In this document: positions 6,348 through 16,315 of the stretch, in pieces
Position numbering within the stretch: position 1 is the first letter of the stretch
Layout: each line of letters opens with the position of its first letter
DNA from: Magnetospirillum sp.
GTDB lineage: Bacteria > Pseudomonadota > Alphaproteobacteria > Rhodospirillales > Magnetospirillaceae
Reading direction: 5' to 3'
Length of the DNA: 17,723 nucleotides
NCBI GenBank assembly: GCA_020217035.1
Contig: JAIWOG010000265.1
Span: 1-17,723, forward strand
Notes under the pieces: generated by a model
Databases searched by the model: none
What the model saw: the letters and a program-made list of their open reading frames with translations, nothing else
What the model was told of the DNA's origin: nothing
Translations under genes and position numbers: made by a program

Positions 6348-8036
6348 ATGAGCCAGAAAAGCTCGACCCAACCTGTCAGCCACAAGCAGCGCAAACCCAT
6401 GGCATCCGCCAAGCGTCCCAGAACCGGTCTGTTTTCCCGCTTGGCCGCGCCGCTGGCCAACGTGGCGCGACGCATGGCCAGACGCGGCCAGATCGACGAC
6501 ATGTCACTGGCCGACGCCGAACGCGAGATGGAGATGGCCCGCCGCGTCGCCCAGAATTCCGGGTCCGATTCGCTGACCCACGAGGACTTCCGCCTGGCCA
6601 TGGAACAGGTCCTGCGCGAGGACCAGGGCCGCTTCGGCACCAAGCTGCACGTGGTGTCGCTGGTGGAGTTCCGCGAGGCGGTGGGCGAACGCTGGAGCAA
6701 GGTTTCCGACAAGGTGATGATGATCGCCGAGGGCGTCATCACCAAGCATCTGGGTACCGGCAATTTGTTTTCCCGCCAAGGCACCGACTTCTTCACCCTG
6801 GTGTTCCGCACCTGCTCGGCCGACGAGGGGCGCCTGCGCGCCCACACCATCGCCCAGGAACTGGGCACCCGGCTGGTCGGCGACCAGTTCCAGGGCGTCG
6901 AACGCCCGCTGGCCCTGGCCGCCGAAATGGATCTGACCGAGGCGGTGCTGCCCGACGGCAGCTTGAACCATGCCGCCATCCAACGCGCGGTGGGCGAGAA
7001 ACGCGCCCTGATCGCCGCCACCATCGCCGACGACAGCAGCAAGGCGTGGGTGCCAGCGGCCTCGTCCCCTGTCGCCAGAGCCAAGACCACGACGGGCGAC
7101 CTGCCCAACGCCGTCACCGGCGACGCCAAGCCCAAACAGGCCCAGGATCCAGGCTGGGTAGCCATGGAAACGCCCAAGCGCATCAAGGAATCGGACACCG
7201 CCTGGATCATCCTGGACACCGGCCCCAGGCCCGACCAGCCGCCGGCCACCGCGCCGACGGTCATGCCGTCGGCACCGCCCCTGACCGACACCTCGCGCCT
7301 GACCCTGCTGTGGCGGCCCACCTGGGTCAGCCAGCCGGAAACCATCGGCGCCTATGTGGCCCGCCTGCAACGCCTGGACAAGCCCGACGGCGTCACCTTG
7401 GACGGGTCCCTGGCCTATCCCCGCGATGACGAAACCTCGGTCCTGACGCTGGACCGCTATTGCATCGGCAACGCCATGCGCGATTTCCGCGCCTCGGAGA
7501 ACGCCGGCAACGGATCGACGGCGGTCATCCCCATCCATTGGGCGACGCTGGCCGCCGAAAACCGCATGGAAATCCTGGCCCCCTTCGCCGACATCCCGGA
7601 AGCGGTGCGCCAGAACCGGGTGGTCATCGACCTGTTCGGCGTTCCCGACCAGGTCACCGCCCGGCAATTGATGGAAACCGTCGCCACCGCCCGCCCCTTG
7701 TGCAAGGCGGTGGCGCTGCGCACCCGTCTGGGCGACAGCCGCGCCAAACTGGCCGCCGACAGCGGCTTCGCCATGATCGGCATCGACCTGGCGCAGTTGT
7801 CGCCGGCCGAACGCGCCGACGATTCCACCCTGCTGGGTCACTTGCGCCGTTACCAGGACCAGGCCCAAGGCTTCGGCCTCGCCACCTATCTGTGGGGGGT
7901 GCGCCGCCGCGCCGTGGTCGTCGGCGCCGTGCAGGGCGGTTTCGCCATGGTCAACGGCCCGGCCTTGATGAAGGACATCGCCAAGCCGGCCAAGGTGTTA
8001 CCGGCGCCCCGCTCGCGCTTCGCCGCCACCGCCTAG
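6348..8036 (+). CDS. Degenerate GGDEF-EAL domain protein, probable non-catalytic c-di-GMP-type regulator
   Basis: 562 residues, no membrane segment, with a basic N-terminus (residues 10-50). Residues about 93-190 follow the GGDEF fold, with the signature at 143-149 reading Arg-Gln-Gly-Thr-Asp-Phe-Phe in place of R-x-G-G-D-E-F. A low-complexity Pro/Ala/Thr linker follows (about 230-315). Residues about 316-545 follow the EAL order: 'LLWRPTWVSQPETIGAYVARLQR' aligns with 'yQPivd..tg...g.EALlR' but lacks EAL, and the end 'VQGGFAMVNGPAL' mirrors 'QGyyfg.P'. With both motifs lost, neither cyclase nor phosphodiesterase activity is expected; a nucleotide-sensing or scaffold role is inferred. The start ATG follows CGGAG. 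The next gene begins 8 bp after the stop, so the pair is probably one transcript. The domain reading is mine and needs a profile search. Confidence 0.65.
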   Translation: MSQKSSTQPVSHKQRKPMASAKRPRTGLFSRLAAPLANVARRMARRGQIDDMSLADAEREMEMARRVAQNSGSDSLTHEDFRLAMEQVLREDQGRFGTKLHVVSLVEFREAVGERWSKVSDKVMMIAEGVITKHLGTGNLFSRQGTDFFTLVFRTCSADEGRLRAHTIAQELGTRLVGDQFQGVERPLALAAEMDLTEAVLPDGSLNHAAIQRAVGEKRALIAATIADDSSKAWVPAASSPVARAKTTTGDLPNAVTGDAKPKQAQDPGWVAMETPKRIKESDTAWIILDTGPRPDQPPATAPTVMPSAPPLTDTSRLTLLWRPTWVSQPETIGAYVARLQRLDKPDGVTLDGSLAYPRDDETSVLTLDRYCIGNAMRDFRASENAGNGSTAVIPIHWATLAAENRMEILAPFADIPEAVRQNRVVIDLFGVPDQVTARQLMETVATARPLCKAVALRTRLGDSRAKLAADSGFAMIGIDLAQLSPAERADDSTLLGHLRRYQDQAQGFGLATYLWGVRRRAVVVGAVQGGFAMVNGPALMKDIAKPAKVLPAPRSRFAATA

Positions 8037-8044
8037 GGCCACGG

Positions 8045-9424
8045 ATGCGGGCCATCCTCGCCACCCTGGCCCTGCTGACCGTCATCGTCGGCGCCATCGC
8101 CCAGCCCCTGGGCGCCGGCATGGCGGCGGGGCTGGCCGCCTCGGCCGCCCTGGCGCTTTATCTTCTGCTGGAAGGCTGGCGCTGCCGGTTGCCCGGCCGC
8201 GTCATCCTGGCCTTGGCCATCCTGGCCGCCCTCGCCACCCTGATCTGGCACCCCCTGCCCGCCCAAGTCCTCGGCAAGGCGGGCATCGCCGCCGCCGCCA
8301 TCATCGGCTTGTTCGCCGCCCTGGGTTTCCTGCGGGAAGCCGCCGAGACCTCGCCCCTGGTTCAGCAATGCGGCGAACTGATGGTGCGTCAGCCGCCCGG
8401 CCGCCGCTATCTGGTGCTGACCTTGGGCAGCCACCTGATATCCCTGGTGCTGAATTTCGGCGTGCTGCCCCTGTTGGGCACCATGGTGATGAAGGGCAAC
8501 ACCCTGGACGCCGCCGGCGGCGACCAACGCGTCGTCGACATCCGCACCCGCCGCATGCTGTCGGCCATGTTGCGCGGCTTCGCCATGATGACCGCGTGGT
8601 CGCCGCTGTCGGTGGCCTTCGCCGTCACCGTGGTGGTGATTCCCGGCCTGGATTGGGGGCGCCTGCTGCCCATCCAGGTGGGGCTGGCCGCCTTGCTGCT
8701 GGCCTTGGGCTGGCTTCTCGACCGCCGGGCCTTCCCCCCCAGCGGCCACGCCCTGCCGGGCGTCGGACAACAAACCGACTGGCGGCCGGCTTGGCGCATG
8801 ACCGCGCTGGTGGCCGCCGTGGTCTGCGCGTCGGTGGCCTTGGCCGAAGCGCTGGGGGTCAAGCTGGTGGTCGGCGCCATGGTGGCGGTGCCGCCCTCGG
8901 CCGTGGTCTGGCTGTTGTGGCAAAAACGCCAGCCGCGAAAAGTGGTCAAGGAATTAGGCCAGTCCTTGCTGCGCACCATGCCCAATTTCCGCGACGAGGT
9001 GGCCATGCTGGGCGGCGCCATGTTCGCCGGCACCGTCGCCGCCGCCTTCCTGTCACCCGACAGCATCGGCGCCATGGTCCAGACCTTGGGCCTGCCGCCG
9101 CTGGTCCTGGTCATCTTGCTGGCGTGGTCGATCATGGCCCTGGCCCAGGTGGGGGTGTCACAGATCGCCTCGGTAACCTTGCTGGGCGGCGCCTTGGTCC
9201 ATGTGGCGCCGCCGCTGGTTCTGGCCAGCGCCATGATGGGGGCTTGGGCCTTGTCGGCGTGTTCCACCGTGGTGGGGGCGGCGGTGTTGACGGTGGCCCG
9301 CCTGGGCGGGGTCGGGGTCAAGGTGGTGGGGCGCGACTGGAACGGCCTTTACGTGGTCGCCGGCGGCCTGCTGCTGGCCCTTTGGCTGGCGGGGCTTGAT
9401 TACCTGGTCGCCTCGTTTGGCTGA
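8045..9424 (+). CDS. Multi-pass membrane permease, substrate unknown
   Basis: 459 residues, dominated by about ten to twelve hydrophobic helices from the very N-terminus to the C-terminus. A polar stretch near residues 110-120 and the charged loop 'WQKRQPRKVVKELGQSLLRTMPNFRDE' (about 295-320) separate two halves. Each half has a break in a helix with small and polar residues ('SHLISLVLNFGVLPLLG' and 'AQVGVSQIASVTLLGGAL'), as seen in ion-transporter-superfamily carriers (ArsB, CitM, DctM types). I do not recognise a specific family or substrate. ATG 8045 is the first start after the preceding TAG (8034-8036); the ribosome site is poor (AGGG), consistent with coupling to the upstream gene. An in-frame extension further upstream is antisense-like coding shadow and was not used. 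Confidence 0.75.
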   Translation: MRAILATLALLTVIVGAIAQPLGAGMAAGLAASAALALYLLLEGWRCRLPGRVILALAILAALATLIWHPLPAQVLGKAGIAAAAIIGLFAALGFLREAAETSPLVQQCGELMVRQPPGRRYLVLTLGSHLISLVLNFGVLPLLGTMVMKGNTLDAAGGDQRVVDIRTRRMLSAMLRGFAMMTAWSPLSVAFAVTVVVIPGLDWGRLLPIQVGLAALLLALGWLLDRRAFPPSGHALPGVGQQTDWRPAWRMTALVAAVVCASVALAEALGVKLVVGAMVAVPPSAVVWLLWQKRQPRKVVKELGQSLLRTMPNFRDEVAMLGGAMFAGTVAAAFLSPDSIGAMVQTLGLPPLVLVILLAWSIMALAQVGVSQIASVTLLGGALVHVAPPLVLASAMMGAWALSACSTVVGAAVLTVARLGGVGVKVVGRDWNGLYVVAGGLLLALWLAGLDYLVASFG

Positions 9425-9490
9425 TGCGGGCCACCGGCGCCTCGGCTACAGTGGCGCGACGATCAGCGGGTACGGGTGGACAAGGTGACG

Positions 9491-11914
9491 ATGGGCGGAC
9501 GCAAGAAAATCGTGGTCATGGCGGCGACGGCCTTGGCCTGTCTGGCGGTCTTGCTGTTGCTGCTGCGCGATTGGAACGCCGAGATCGCCCGCCTGGCGTC
9601 CCAGGTCGAAAACGCCACCGGCCTTAGGGTGGCGATCACCGGATCGTCGCGCCTGACCTTGCTGCCGCCGGCCCTGGCGGTGGAAAACATCAGCATCGTC
9701 CAGGGTGATGCCCCCCTCGCCCAGATCAAGCGTTTATCCTTGCGGGTGTCGCCGCTGTCGCTGCTGAGCGGCCAGGTCAAGGTCACCGGCCTGGTCTTCG
9801 ACCAAGCCCGCGTGGGCGGCACCACCGTGGATGGCCTGGACATCCATCTGGGCCCCAACCGTCTGGACGGCTTTTCCAAATGGAACGGCCACGCCGTCAC
9901 CTTCAGCGCCAGCCTGTCGCCGGACCAGGACAACGCGACGCAATTCCGCCTGACCGTCCCGACCTTGAACACCGCCCTGCGGTTTGAAGGGAACCTGGAA
10001 AAAGGGCCGGCGCTCAGCGGCCGGATCAGCCTGAACGCCGGCAACCTGGCCGGCCTGCTGCCGGACCTGGGACTGCCGCCCGGCCGCACCCTGCAGGCCC
10101 AGGCCGATGTGGATTGGGGTGACGGCCAGTTCTCACTGGTCAACCTTGGCATCGAAGCCAACGGCACCCGCGCCAGCGGTTCCGTGGTGGCGCTGGCCGG
10201 CAGCCCGGCCTTGGTGGAAGCCGATCTCGACCTTGACCACCTGGACGTTGACGCATGGCACGGCGGCAAATCGGCGGTGTTGCCCCACTTGCTTCCGGCC
10301 ACGCTGACGCCCCCGACCAACGCCCCGACCTCTGCGGCCAAGCCGCAGGCCGCCACACCCCAGGCGGACGGCCTCGCTTTGCCGGACGACATCCTGGGCA
10401 ACCTGCGGCTGACAATCGGCCAGATGACCTGGCTGGGACAGACATTGCGCGGGATCGACATCCGCGCCGGCCTGGACCAGGGCAGCCTGGTGATCCGCCA
10501 TGCCGGGCTGCGCTTCGGTCAGGATTTACGGGCCGACCTGGATGGGGTGCTGGAACGGACGGCCTTCGCCGGCCGGCTGCGCCTGAACGGTCCGGGCATC
10601 TCGGGTCGGAGCGACGTGGCGGTGGATGCCCAAGGTCTCCGCCTCGGCAACTTCCTGGCCAAGCACGACGACCTGCTGGTGAAGGGCGCCCTGGCCGGAT
10701 CGTGGCACGACGGCGTGACGGTGCAATGGTCCGGCGCCGTCGGCACCTGGCCCGACACCGCCGCCTCGGCCAAACTTGTCCCCCAGGGGCGCAAGCTGGT
10801 GATGCCGGAACTGGAAGCCCGCGTCGGCACCCTGTCGGTCCGCGGTCAGGCCAGTGCCGACTTTTCCACCCCACGCCCGCACCTTACCGCGCAATTGCGG
10901 GCCGGCGACATCGACCTGGCGGCGCTGCCCGCTTCTCCGCTGCCGGCCTTCGTGCCGCCACAACCGAAACTGAAGGGCAAGGCGGCGCGACCCAGCGCCC
11001 CAGCCCCCGCCGCCAAGGCGGCGAACAGCACCAAGGGCGGCTCGCCCTTCTCGGCCTCGCCGTTGGACTGGTCGGCGCTGACCCTGGTGGATGGCGTATT
11101 CGACCTGGCGGCCAACAGCCTGGTCGGTGAATTCGGCCGCCTGGACCACCCGCATCTGAAACTGGTTCTGGCCGAGGCAATCGCCACCATCGACGATCTT
11201 GGCGCCGGTTTCCTGGATGGTCAGCTGACGGCCAAGGGGCGGGTCGCCGCCCTGCCCCAACCCAACCTGCAACTGGAGGCGCAGGTGAAGGGCGCCGACC
11301 TGGCCCGCCTGCGTCCCGGTTTCGCCGGATTCAGCCTGGCCTCGGGGCGGGCCGACGGCCAGATCCGGTTGAAGGCGACAGGGCGGTCCAGCCGGGACAT
11401 GGCCGCCTCGGCGGTGGGCGACGGGCGCCTGGAGGCCAAGGACGGCACCATCGACGGCATCGACCTGGCGGCCATCGACGGACAGGTGTCGCGCATCCAG
11501 AACATCGGCAACATCCTGGCTTTGGCGCAAACCGGGCTGAAGGGCGGTCAAACCCGGTTCCAGACCCTGTCCGGCACCCTGAAGGTGGCCGACGGCAACG
11601 CCCGCTCGCCCGACCTGACACTGAAGACCGCAGGCGGCAGCCTGGCCGCCGACCTGTCTGTCGCCTTGGTTCCGTGGACCACCGACAGCAGCCTGTCCCT
11701 GGCCCTGGCCTCGCTGCCCGCCACCCCTTTGGTGCTGCGCTTCAGCGGAGCGTTGGACAAGCCGCGCACCGTCGTCGACGCCAACGCCCTGCAAAAGGCC
11801 CTGGTTCAGGGCGGATTGGGACGGGCGCTGGGGGGCGGCGACACCCAGGATGGCGAGGCGAAGGGCGGCGGCAAGATCCTGCGCAACATCTTCAAGGCGC
11901 TGGGCGGCGGCTGA
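9491..11914 (+). CDS. AsmA-family protein
   Basis: About 807 residues. One N-terminal membrane anchor (after Gly-Gly-Arg-Lys-Lys, a run of Ala/Val/Leu) is followed by the AsmA entry motif: a helix, then 'TGLRVAITGSSRLTLLPP-LAVENISI', then repeated beta-strands. The end carries the AsmA C-terminal pattern: 'DGTIDGIDLAAIDGQ', 'TRFQTLSGTLKVADGNARSPDLTLKTAGGSLAADL' and 'PLVLRFSGALDKPRTVVD'. AsmA-like proteins span the periplasm as beta-groove bridges and are linked to phospholipid traffic to the outer membrane; this is family knowledge, not visible here. A Pro/Ala/Lys linker lies near positions 10975-11040. In-frame GTG starts at 9476 and 9485 are possible; ATG 9491 has AAGGTG just upstream. The gap to the permease gene is 66 bp. 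Confidence 0.88.
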   Translation: MGGRKKIVVMAATALACLAVLLLLLRDWNAEIARLASQVENATGLRVAITGSSRLTLLPPALAVENISIVQGDAPLAQIKRLSLRVSPLSLLSGQVKVTGLVFDQARVGGTTVDGLDIHLGPNRLDGFSKWNGHAVTFSASLSPDQDNATQFRLTVPTLNTALRFEGNLEKGPALSGRISLNAGNLAGLLPDLGLPPGRTLQAQADVDWGDGQFSLVNLGIEANGTRASGSVVALAGSPALVEADLDLDHLDVDAWHGGKSAVLPHLLPATLTPPTNAPTSAAKPQAATPQADGLALPDDILGNLRLTIGQMTWLGQTLRGIDIRAGLDQGSLVIRHAGLRFGQDLRADLDGVLERTAFAGRLRLNGPGISGRSDVAVDAQGLRLGNFLAKHDDLLVKGALAGSWHDGVTVQWSGAVGTWPDTAASAKLVPQGRKLVMPELEARVGTLSVRGQASADFSTPRPHLTAQLRAGDIDLAALPASPLPAFVPPQPKLKGKAARPSAPAPAAKAANSTKGGSPFSASPLDWSALTLVDGVFDLAANSLVGEFGRLDHPHLKLVLAEAIATIDDLGAGFLDGQLTAKGRVAALPQPNLQLEAQVKGADLARLRPGFAGFSLASGRADGQIRLKATGRSSRDMAASAVGDGRLEAKDGTIDGIDLAAIDGQVSRIQNIGNILALAQTGLKGGQTRFQTLSGTLKVADGNARSPDLTLKTAGGSLAADLSVALVPWTTDSSLSLALASLPATPLVLRFSGALDKPRTVVDANALQKALVQGGLGRALGGGDTQDGEAKGGGKILRNIFKALGGG

Positions 11915-11926
11915 CCCGCCGCCCAG
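11900..11926. terminator. GC-rich hairpin spanning a stop codon between convergent genes
   Basis: Perfect 11-bp arms CTGGGCGGCGG (11900-11910) and CCGCCGCCCAG (11916-11926) flank a loop that contains the AsmA-family stop TGA (11912-11914). It lies 16 bp from the end of the convergent chemoreceptor gene. Neither side has a T-tract, so it could block readthrough in both directions only weakly, or act as an mRNA 3'-end stabiliser. Confidence 0.5.
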
Positions 11927-11942
11927 CCCGCTTGGGACAGGA

Positions 11943-13637
11943 TCAGGATGCCCGCACGGTGGTCAGGAAGCTATCCACCTCACCGCGCAGACGGTTGGTC
12001 TGATCGCTCAGGATTTCCGAGGAATGGGACACCTGGGCGGCGTTGTCGCCCACTTCCCGGGTCACCCCCACCAACCGGTTGATGAATTCCGACACGTCAT
12101 GGGCACCGGACGCCGCTTGGTTGACGTTGCGGCTGATTTCCTTGGTGGCGGCCGATTGTTCCTCGACGGCGGCGGCGATGGTGGACGCCACTTCCGACAT
12201 CGAGCCGATGGTCTGGGTGATGGCGCGGATGGCCGACACCGCGTCCTGGGTCGCCGATTGCACCGCCAGGATCTGGTCGGTGATCTCGCCGGTGGCCTTG
12301 GCGGTCTGCGTCGCCAGCCCCTTGACCTCGCCGGCGACCACGGCGAAGCCCTTGCCCGCCTCGCCGGCCCGGGCCGCCTCGATGGTGGCGTTCAGCGCCA
12401 ACAGGTTGGTCTGGCTGGCGATGGCCGAGATCAGCTTCACCGCCTCGCCGATGCGGCTGGCCGCTTCCGACAGGCCGTTGATGCACTGGTTGGTCTGCTC
12501 GGCCTTGTCCACCGCTTCGTGGGCGATGCGGGTGGAATGCTGGACCTGGCCGCTGATTTCCGAGATCGACGCCGACAATTCCTCGGTGGCGGCGGCCACC
12601 GTCTGGATGTTGGCGTTGACTTCTTCCGCCGCCCCGGCCACCGAGGTGGCGTCCGAGCGGGCGTTCTCGGCGATGGACGCCATGCCGCGGGCGGCGCCGT
12701 CATTGGCCCCCACCGCTTGGCTCATGCCCTCGACCACCCCCTTGACGCTGCCTTCGAACTTGTCGGCCAGGTGCAGCATGGCCCGGTGACGCTCCGCCTC
12801 GGCCTGGGCCTTCATCGCCTCTTGCTCGGCCCGCAGACGGGCAGCGGCGGCCGCTTCGTCGCGCAGCACGGCGATGGAATTGGCCAGGACGCCGATTTCG
12901 TCACCCCGCTTTGTCGCCGGAACCTCAACCTGATAGTCGCCCTGACCGATACGGTTGGTCACGCCGGCCAGTTGCCGCAAAGGCTGGGCGATGGATTGCG
13001 CCATCGCCCAGGCGATGATCACCACGACGACCAGGATGGCGCCACCGATCAATGCCATGTCCCGCAGGGTTTGTCGGAAGGCGGCGTCCACGTCGTCCAG
13101 ATACAGGCCGGTGCCGACGAACCATTGCCACGGCTCGTAACCCACCACCGACGACACCTTGCGTTCGGGGACATCGGACCCCGCCTTGGGGAACCAATAG
13201 AACAGATGGCCACCACCGGCCTTGGCCAGTTCCAACATTTTCGGGATGTAGACGAAGCCGTTGGTGTCCTTGGAATCGATGAAGTTCTTGCCTTCACGAT
13301 CCGGCTTCGAGCCATGAACGATGTTCACCCCCTTGTAGTCGTAGACGAAGAAATATTCGTCACCGGCATATTTCATGCCGCGGATGGCGTCCTTGGCCAG
13401 CTTCTGCGCGGTGGCTTCGTCGAATTCCCCCTTCTTGGCGCGGGCATGGAACTCGGCGGCCACGTCACGGGCGGCTTCCGACAGGTTGCGGGTCTTGGAA
13501 ATGGCGGCGCCCAGCTTTTCCTGCTTGACGAAATTGGCCGACACCACGGTCAACACCACCAAGCCGATGGCGCTGACCGCGACCAGTCCCAACAGCCTGA
13601 AGATGACGGACTTGAGCTGAAATTGGGGCTTAGCCAT
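11943..13637 (-). CDS. Methyl-accepting chemotaxis protein with single Cache domain
   Basis: 564 residues, inner-membrane chemoreceptor. Membrane helix 1 at about 12-34; periplasmic single-Cache (sCache_2 type) domain at about 37-190, with the hallmark '[26 protein letters not shown]' start and '[22 protein letters not shown]' end; membrane helix 2 at about 194-213; HAMP at about 214-266; coiled signalling domain to the C-terminus with the conserved tip around '[30 protein letters not shown]' (about 408-438), which contacts CheA and CheW. sCache_2 receptors often sense small carboxylates, but the ligand cannot be told from sequence. No terminal CheR-docking pentapeptide is seen. Start ATG 13637 is preceded by a strong AGGGAGGGGAG. 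Stands alone, with no che genes in the window. Confidence 0.96.
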   Translation of the reverse strand: MAKPQFQLKSVIFRLLGLVAVSAIGLVVLTVVSANFVKQEKLGAAISKTRNLSEAARDVAAEFHARAKKGEFDEATAQKLAKDAIRGMKYAGDEYFFVYDYKGVNIVHGSKPDREGKNFIDSKDTNGFVYIPKMLELAKAGGGHLFYWFPKAGSDVPERKVSSVVGYEPWQWFVGTGLYLDDVDAAFRQTLRDMALIGGAILVVVVIIAWAMAQSIAQPLRQLAGVTNRIGQGDYQVEVPATKRGDEIGVLANSIAVLRDEAAAAARLRAEQEAMKAQAEAERHRAMLHLADKFEGSVKGVVEGMSQAVGANDGAARGMASIAENARSDATSVAGAAEEVNANIQTVAAATEELSASISEISGQVQHSTRIAHEAVDKAEQTNQCINGLSEAASRIGEAVKLISAIASQTNLLALNATIEAARAGEAGKGFAVVAGEVKGLATQTAKATGEITDQILAVQSATQDAVSAIRAITQTIGSMSEVASTIAAAVEEQSAATKEISRNVNQAASGAHDVSEFINRLVGVTREVGDNAAQVSHSSEILSDQTNRLRGEVDSFLTTVRAS

Positions 13638-13691
13638 GCTCCCCTCCCTTTCGACGGCTGCTCATTCCGGCGTGGCGAACAGCCTTGTGAT

Positions 13692-13795
13692 CTTTGGTAT
13701 ATTAGAGACCAAGTGCCAAGGGCCGCCATTGTGCGGAGGACGCAAACCCCCTCCTGATTCAGGAGGAAGCTCTCGGTTGCCGCGTAATACCAAAG
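13692..13795. repeat. 104-bp spacer element bounded by 9-bp inverted repeats
   Basis: CTTTGGTAT (13692-13700) and ATACCAAAG (13787-13795) are perfect inverted repeats at the two ends of the gap between the lrp-type gene and the chemoreceptor. If the A at 13701 is skipped, the match extends to CTTTGGTATTA. Inside is a near-perfect 17-bp palindrome, CCTCCTGA-T-TCAGGAGG (13750-13766). The element lies in the chemoreceptor's upstream region. It could be a small non-autonomous mobile repeat, a folded leader or a regulator-binding region. No flanking target duplication is evident by eye. Confidence 0.5.
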
Positions 13796-13814
13796 AACAG
13801 GGAGGAAGCGTTGA

Positions 13815-14315
13815 TCACTCGTGCTCGGCTTCGGGGCCGGACTCGACGTCGATGGGAACGCCGGGCTGGTGCTTGGAATTGCGGATGGCGAGCGAGCTTT
13901 TGACGTGGCTGATGTTGGGGGCCGCCGTCAGCTTGGTGGTCAGGAAGCGTTGGTAGTCGTCCCAGTCATGGGCGACGATCTTCAACAGGAAGTCGGTCTC
14001 GCCGGCCAACATGTGGCATTCGCGCACTTCCGGCCACGCCAGCACCAGATCCTCGAACGACCGCAAATCCGCCTCGGCCTGGCTGTTCAGACCGACATGG
14101 GCGAAGACGGTGACGTTGAAACCCAGGGCGTGGGGCTCGATCTCGGCATGGTAGCCCTTGATGTAGCCGGCTTCTTCCAGCGCTCGAACGCGACGCAGAC
14201 AGGGGGGGGCCGATATGCCGGCACGCCGGGCAAGCTCGACATTCGTCATCCGACCATCAGCCTGCAAATCCGCCAGAATCCGACGGTCGATGCGGTCCAA
14301 CTTGACCCGCTGCAT
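13815..14315 (-). CDS. Lrp/AsnC-family transcription regulator
   Basis: 166 residues. N-terminal helix-turn-helix (about 5-60) with the classic 'LDRIDRRILADLQADGRMTNVELARRAGIS-PPCLRRVRALEEAGYI' sequence; C-terminal RAM ligand-binding domain (about 68-150) including 'LAWPEVRECHMLAGETDFLLKIVAHD'. Such proteins form octamer-type rings that respond to amino acids and often repress their own gene. The C-terminal tail (about 150-166) is acidic and polar. ATG 14315 is preceded by GGAG at 7 nt. The gene is divergent from the peroxiredoxin gene across 212 bp, so it may control that gene, but nothing in the sequence proves the target. Confidence 0.95.
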   Translation of the reverse strand: MQRVKLDRIDRRILADLQADGRMTNVELARRAGISAPPCLRRVRALEEAGYIKGYHAEIEPHALGFNVTVFAHVGLNSQAEADLRSFEDLVLAWPEVRECHMLAGETDFLLKIVAHDWDDYQRFLTTKLTAAPNISHVKSSLAIRNSKHQPGVPIDVESGPEAEHE

Positions 14316-14347
14316 TAGGGAACTCCAAAACCAAAGCGATTTACGTA

Positions 14348-14353
14348 ATTATA
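14348..14353 (-). promoter_or_regulatory. Consensus -10 box for the Lrp/AsnC gene, overlapping a palindrome
   Basis: A perfect TATAAT lies on the - strand at 14348-14353, giving a leader of about 25 nt before ATG 14315. No good -35 is seen at 16-18 bp, which suggests an activator-dependent or regulated promoter. The palindrome TTACGTAA (14341-14348) touches its downstream edge in an AT-rich patch unusual for this GC-rich window: a plausible autoregulatory operator. Confidence 0.5.
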
Positions 14354-14456
14354 TTACCGTGCCCACGGCAATCCGCCAAGCCCCCACATTGCACCGCCAC
14401 ATGACTTTCAGCATTTTCCTTACGTGAAACCATCCCTTCCTGTAATCATTCCACAC

Positions 14457-14485
14457 TTGCGCGGTTGGATTTGCCGAACTAGATT
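14457..14485 (+). promoter_or_regulatory. Candidate promoter for the peroxiredoxin gene
   Basis: TTGCGC (14457-14462), exact 17-bp spacer, TAGATT (14480-14485). The predicted start near 14492 leaves a leader of about 35 nt with AAGGAG at 14513-14518. The same TTGCGC-N17-TAnnTT layout recurs before trxB. Confidence 0.45.
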
Positions 14486-14527
14486 TCCGACCAATCCAAT
14501 CATATACCAATCAAGGAGCCCGTCAGG

Positions 14528-16225
<1,698 letters not shown>

Positions 16226-16252
16226 GTTGCGGCAAACTTATGGCTGAACTGA

Positions 16253-16281
16253 AAGGACGCGGTCACGGGGGCCGCGTCCTT
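16253..16281 (+). terminator. Hairpin between trxB and the LysR-type gene
   Basis: Perfect 10-bp arms AAGGACGCGG (16253-16262) and CCGCGTCCTT (16272-16281) around a 9-nt loop, 27 bp after the trxB stop and 34 bp before the next ATG. Only TT follows, so it may be a weak terminator or attenuator, or an RNA processing or stability site. Confidence 0.5.
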
Positions 16282-16315
16282 GGGTCTCCCCGGGGGAAGG
16301 AGCCGGCGTCAAGAG

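Noticed and set aside
6504..7868. 454-codon open frame on the - strand
   Set aside because: Antisense to the degenerate GGDEF-EAL gene; Gly/Gln/His-rich composition without motifs.
9424..9627. Small ORF starting at the permease stop (TGATG)
   Set aside because: The overlap looks like coupling, but the product is low-complexity Arg/Gly sequence and overlaps the AsmA-family start in another frame.
11850..13757. 635-codon open frame on the + strand
   Set aside because: Antisense to the chemoreceptor, which has an unmistakable signalling domain; the length is a GC-codon artefact.
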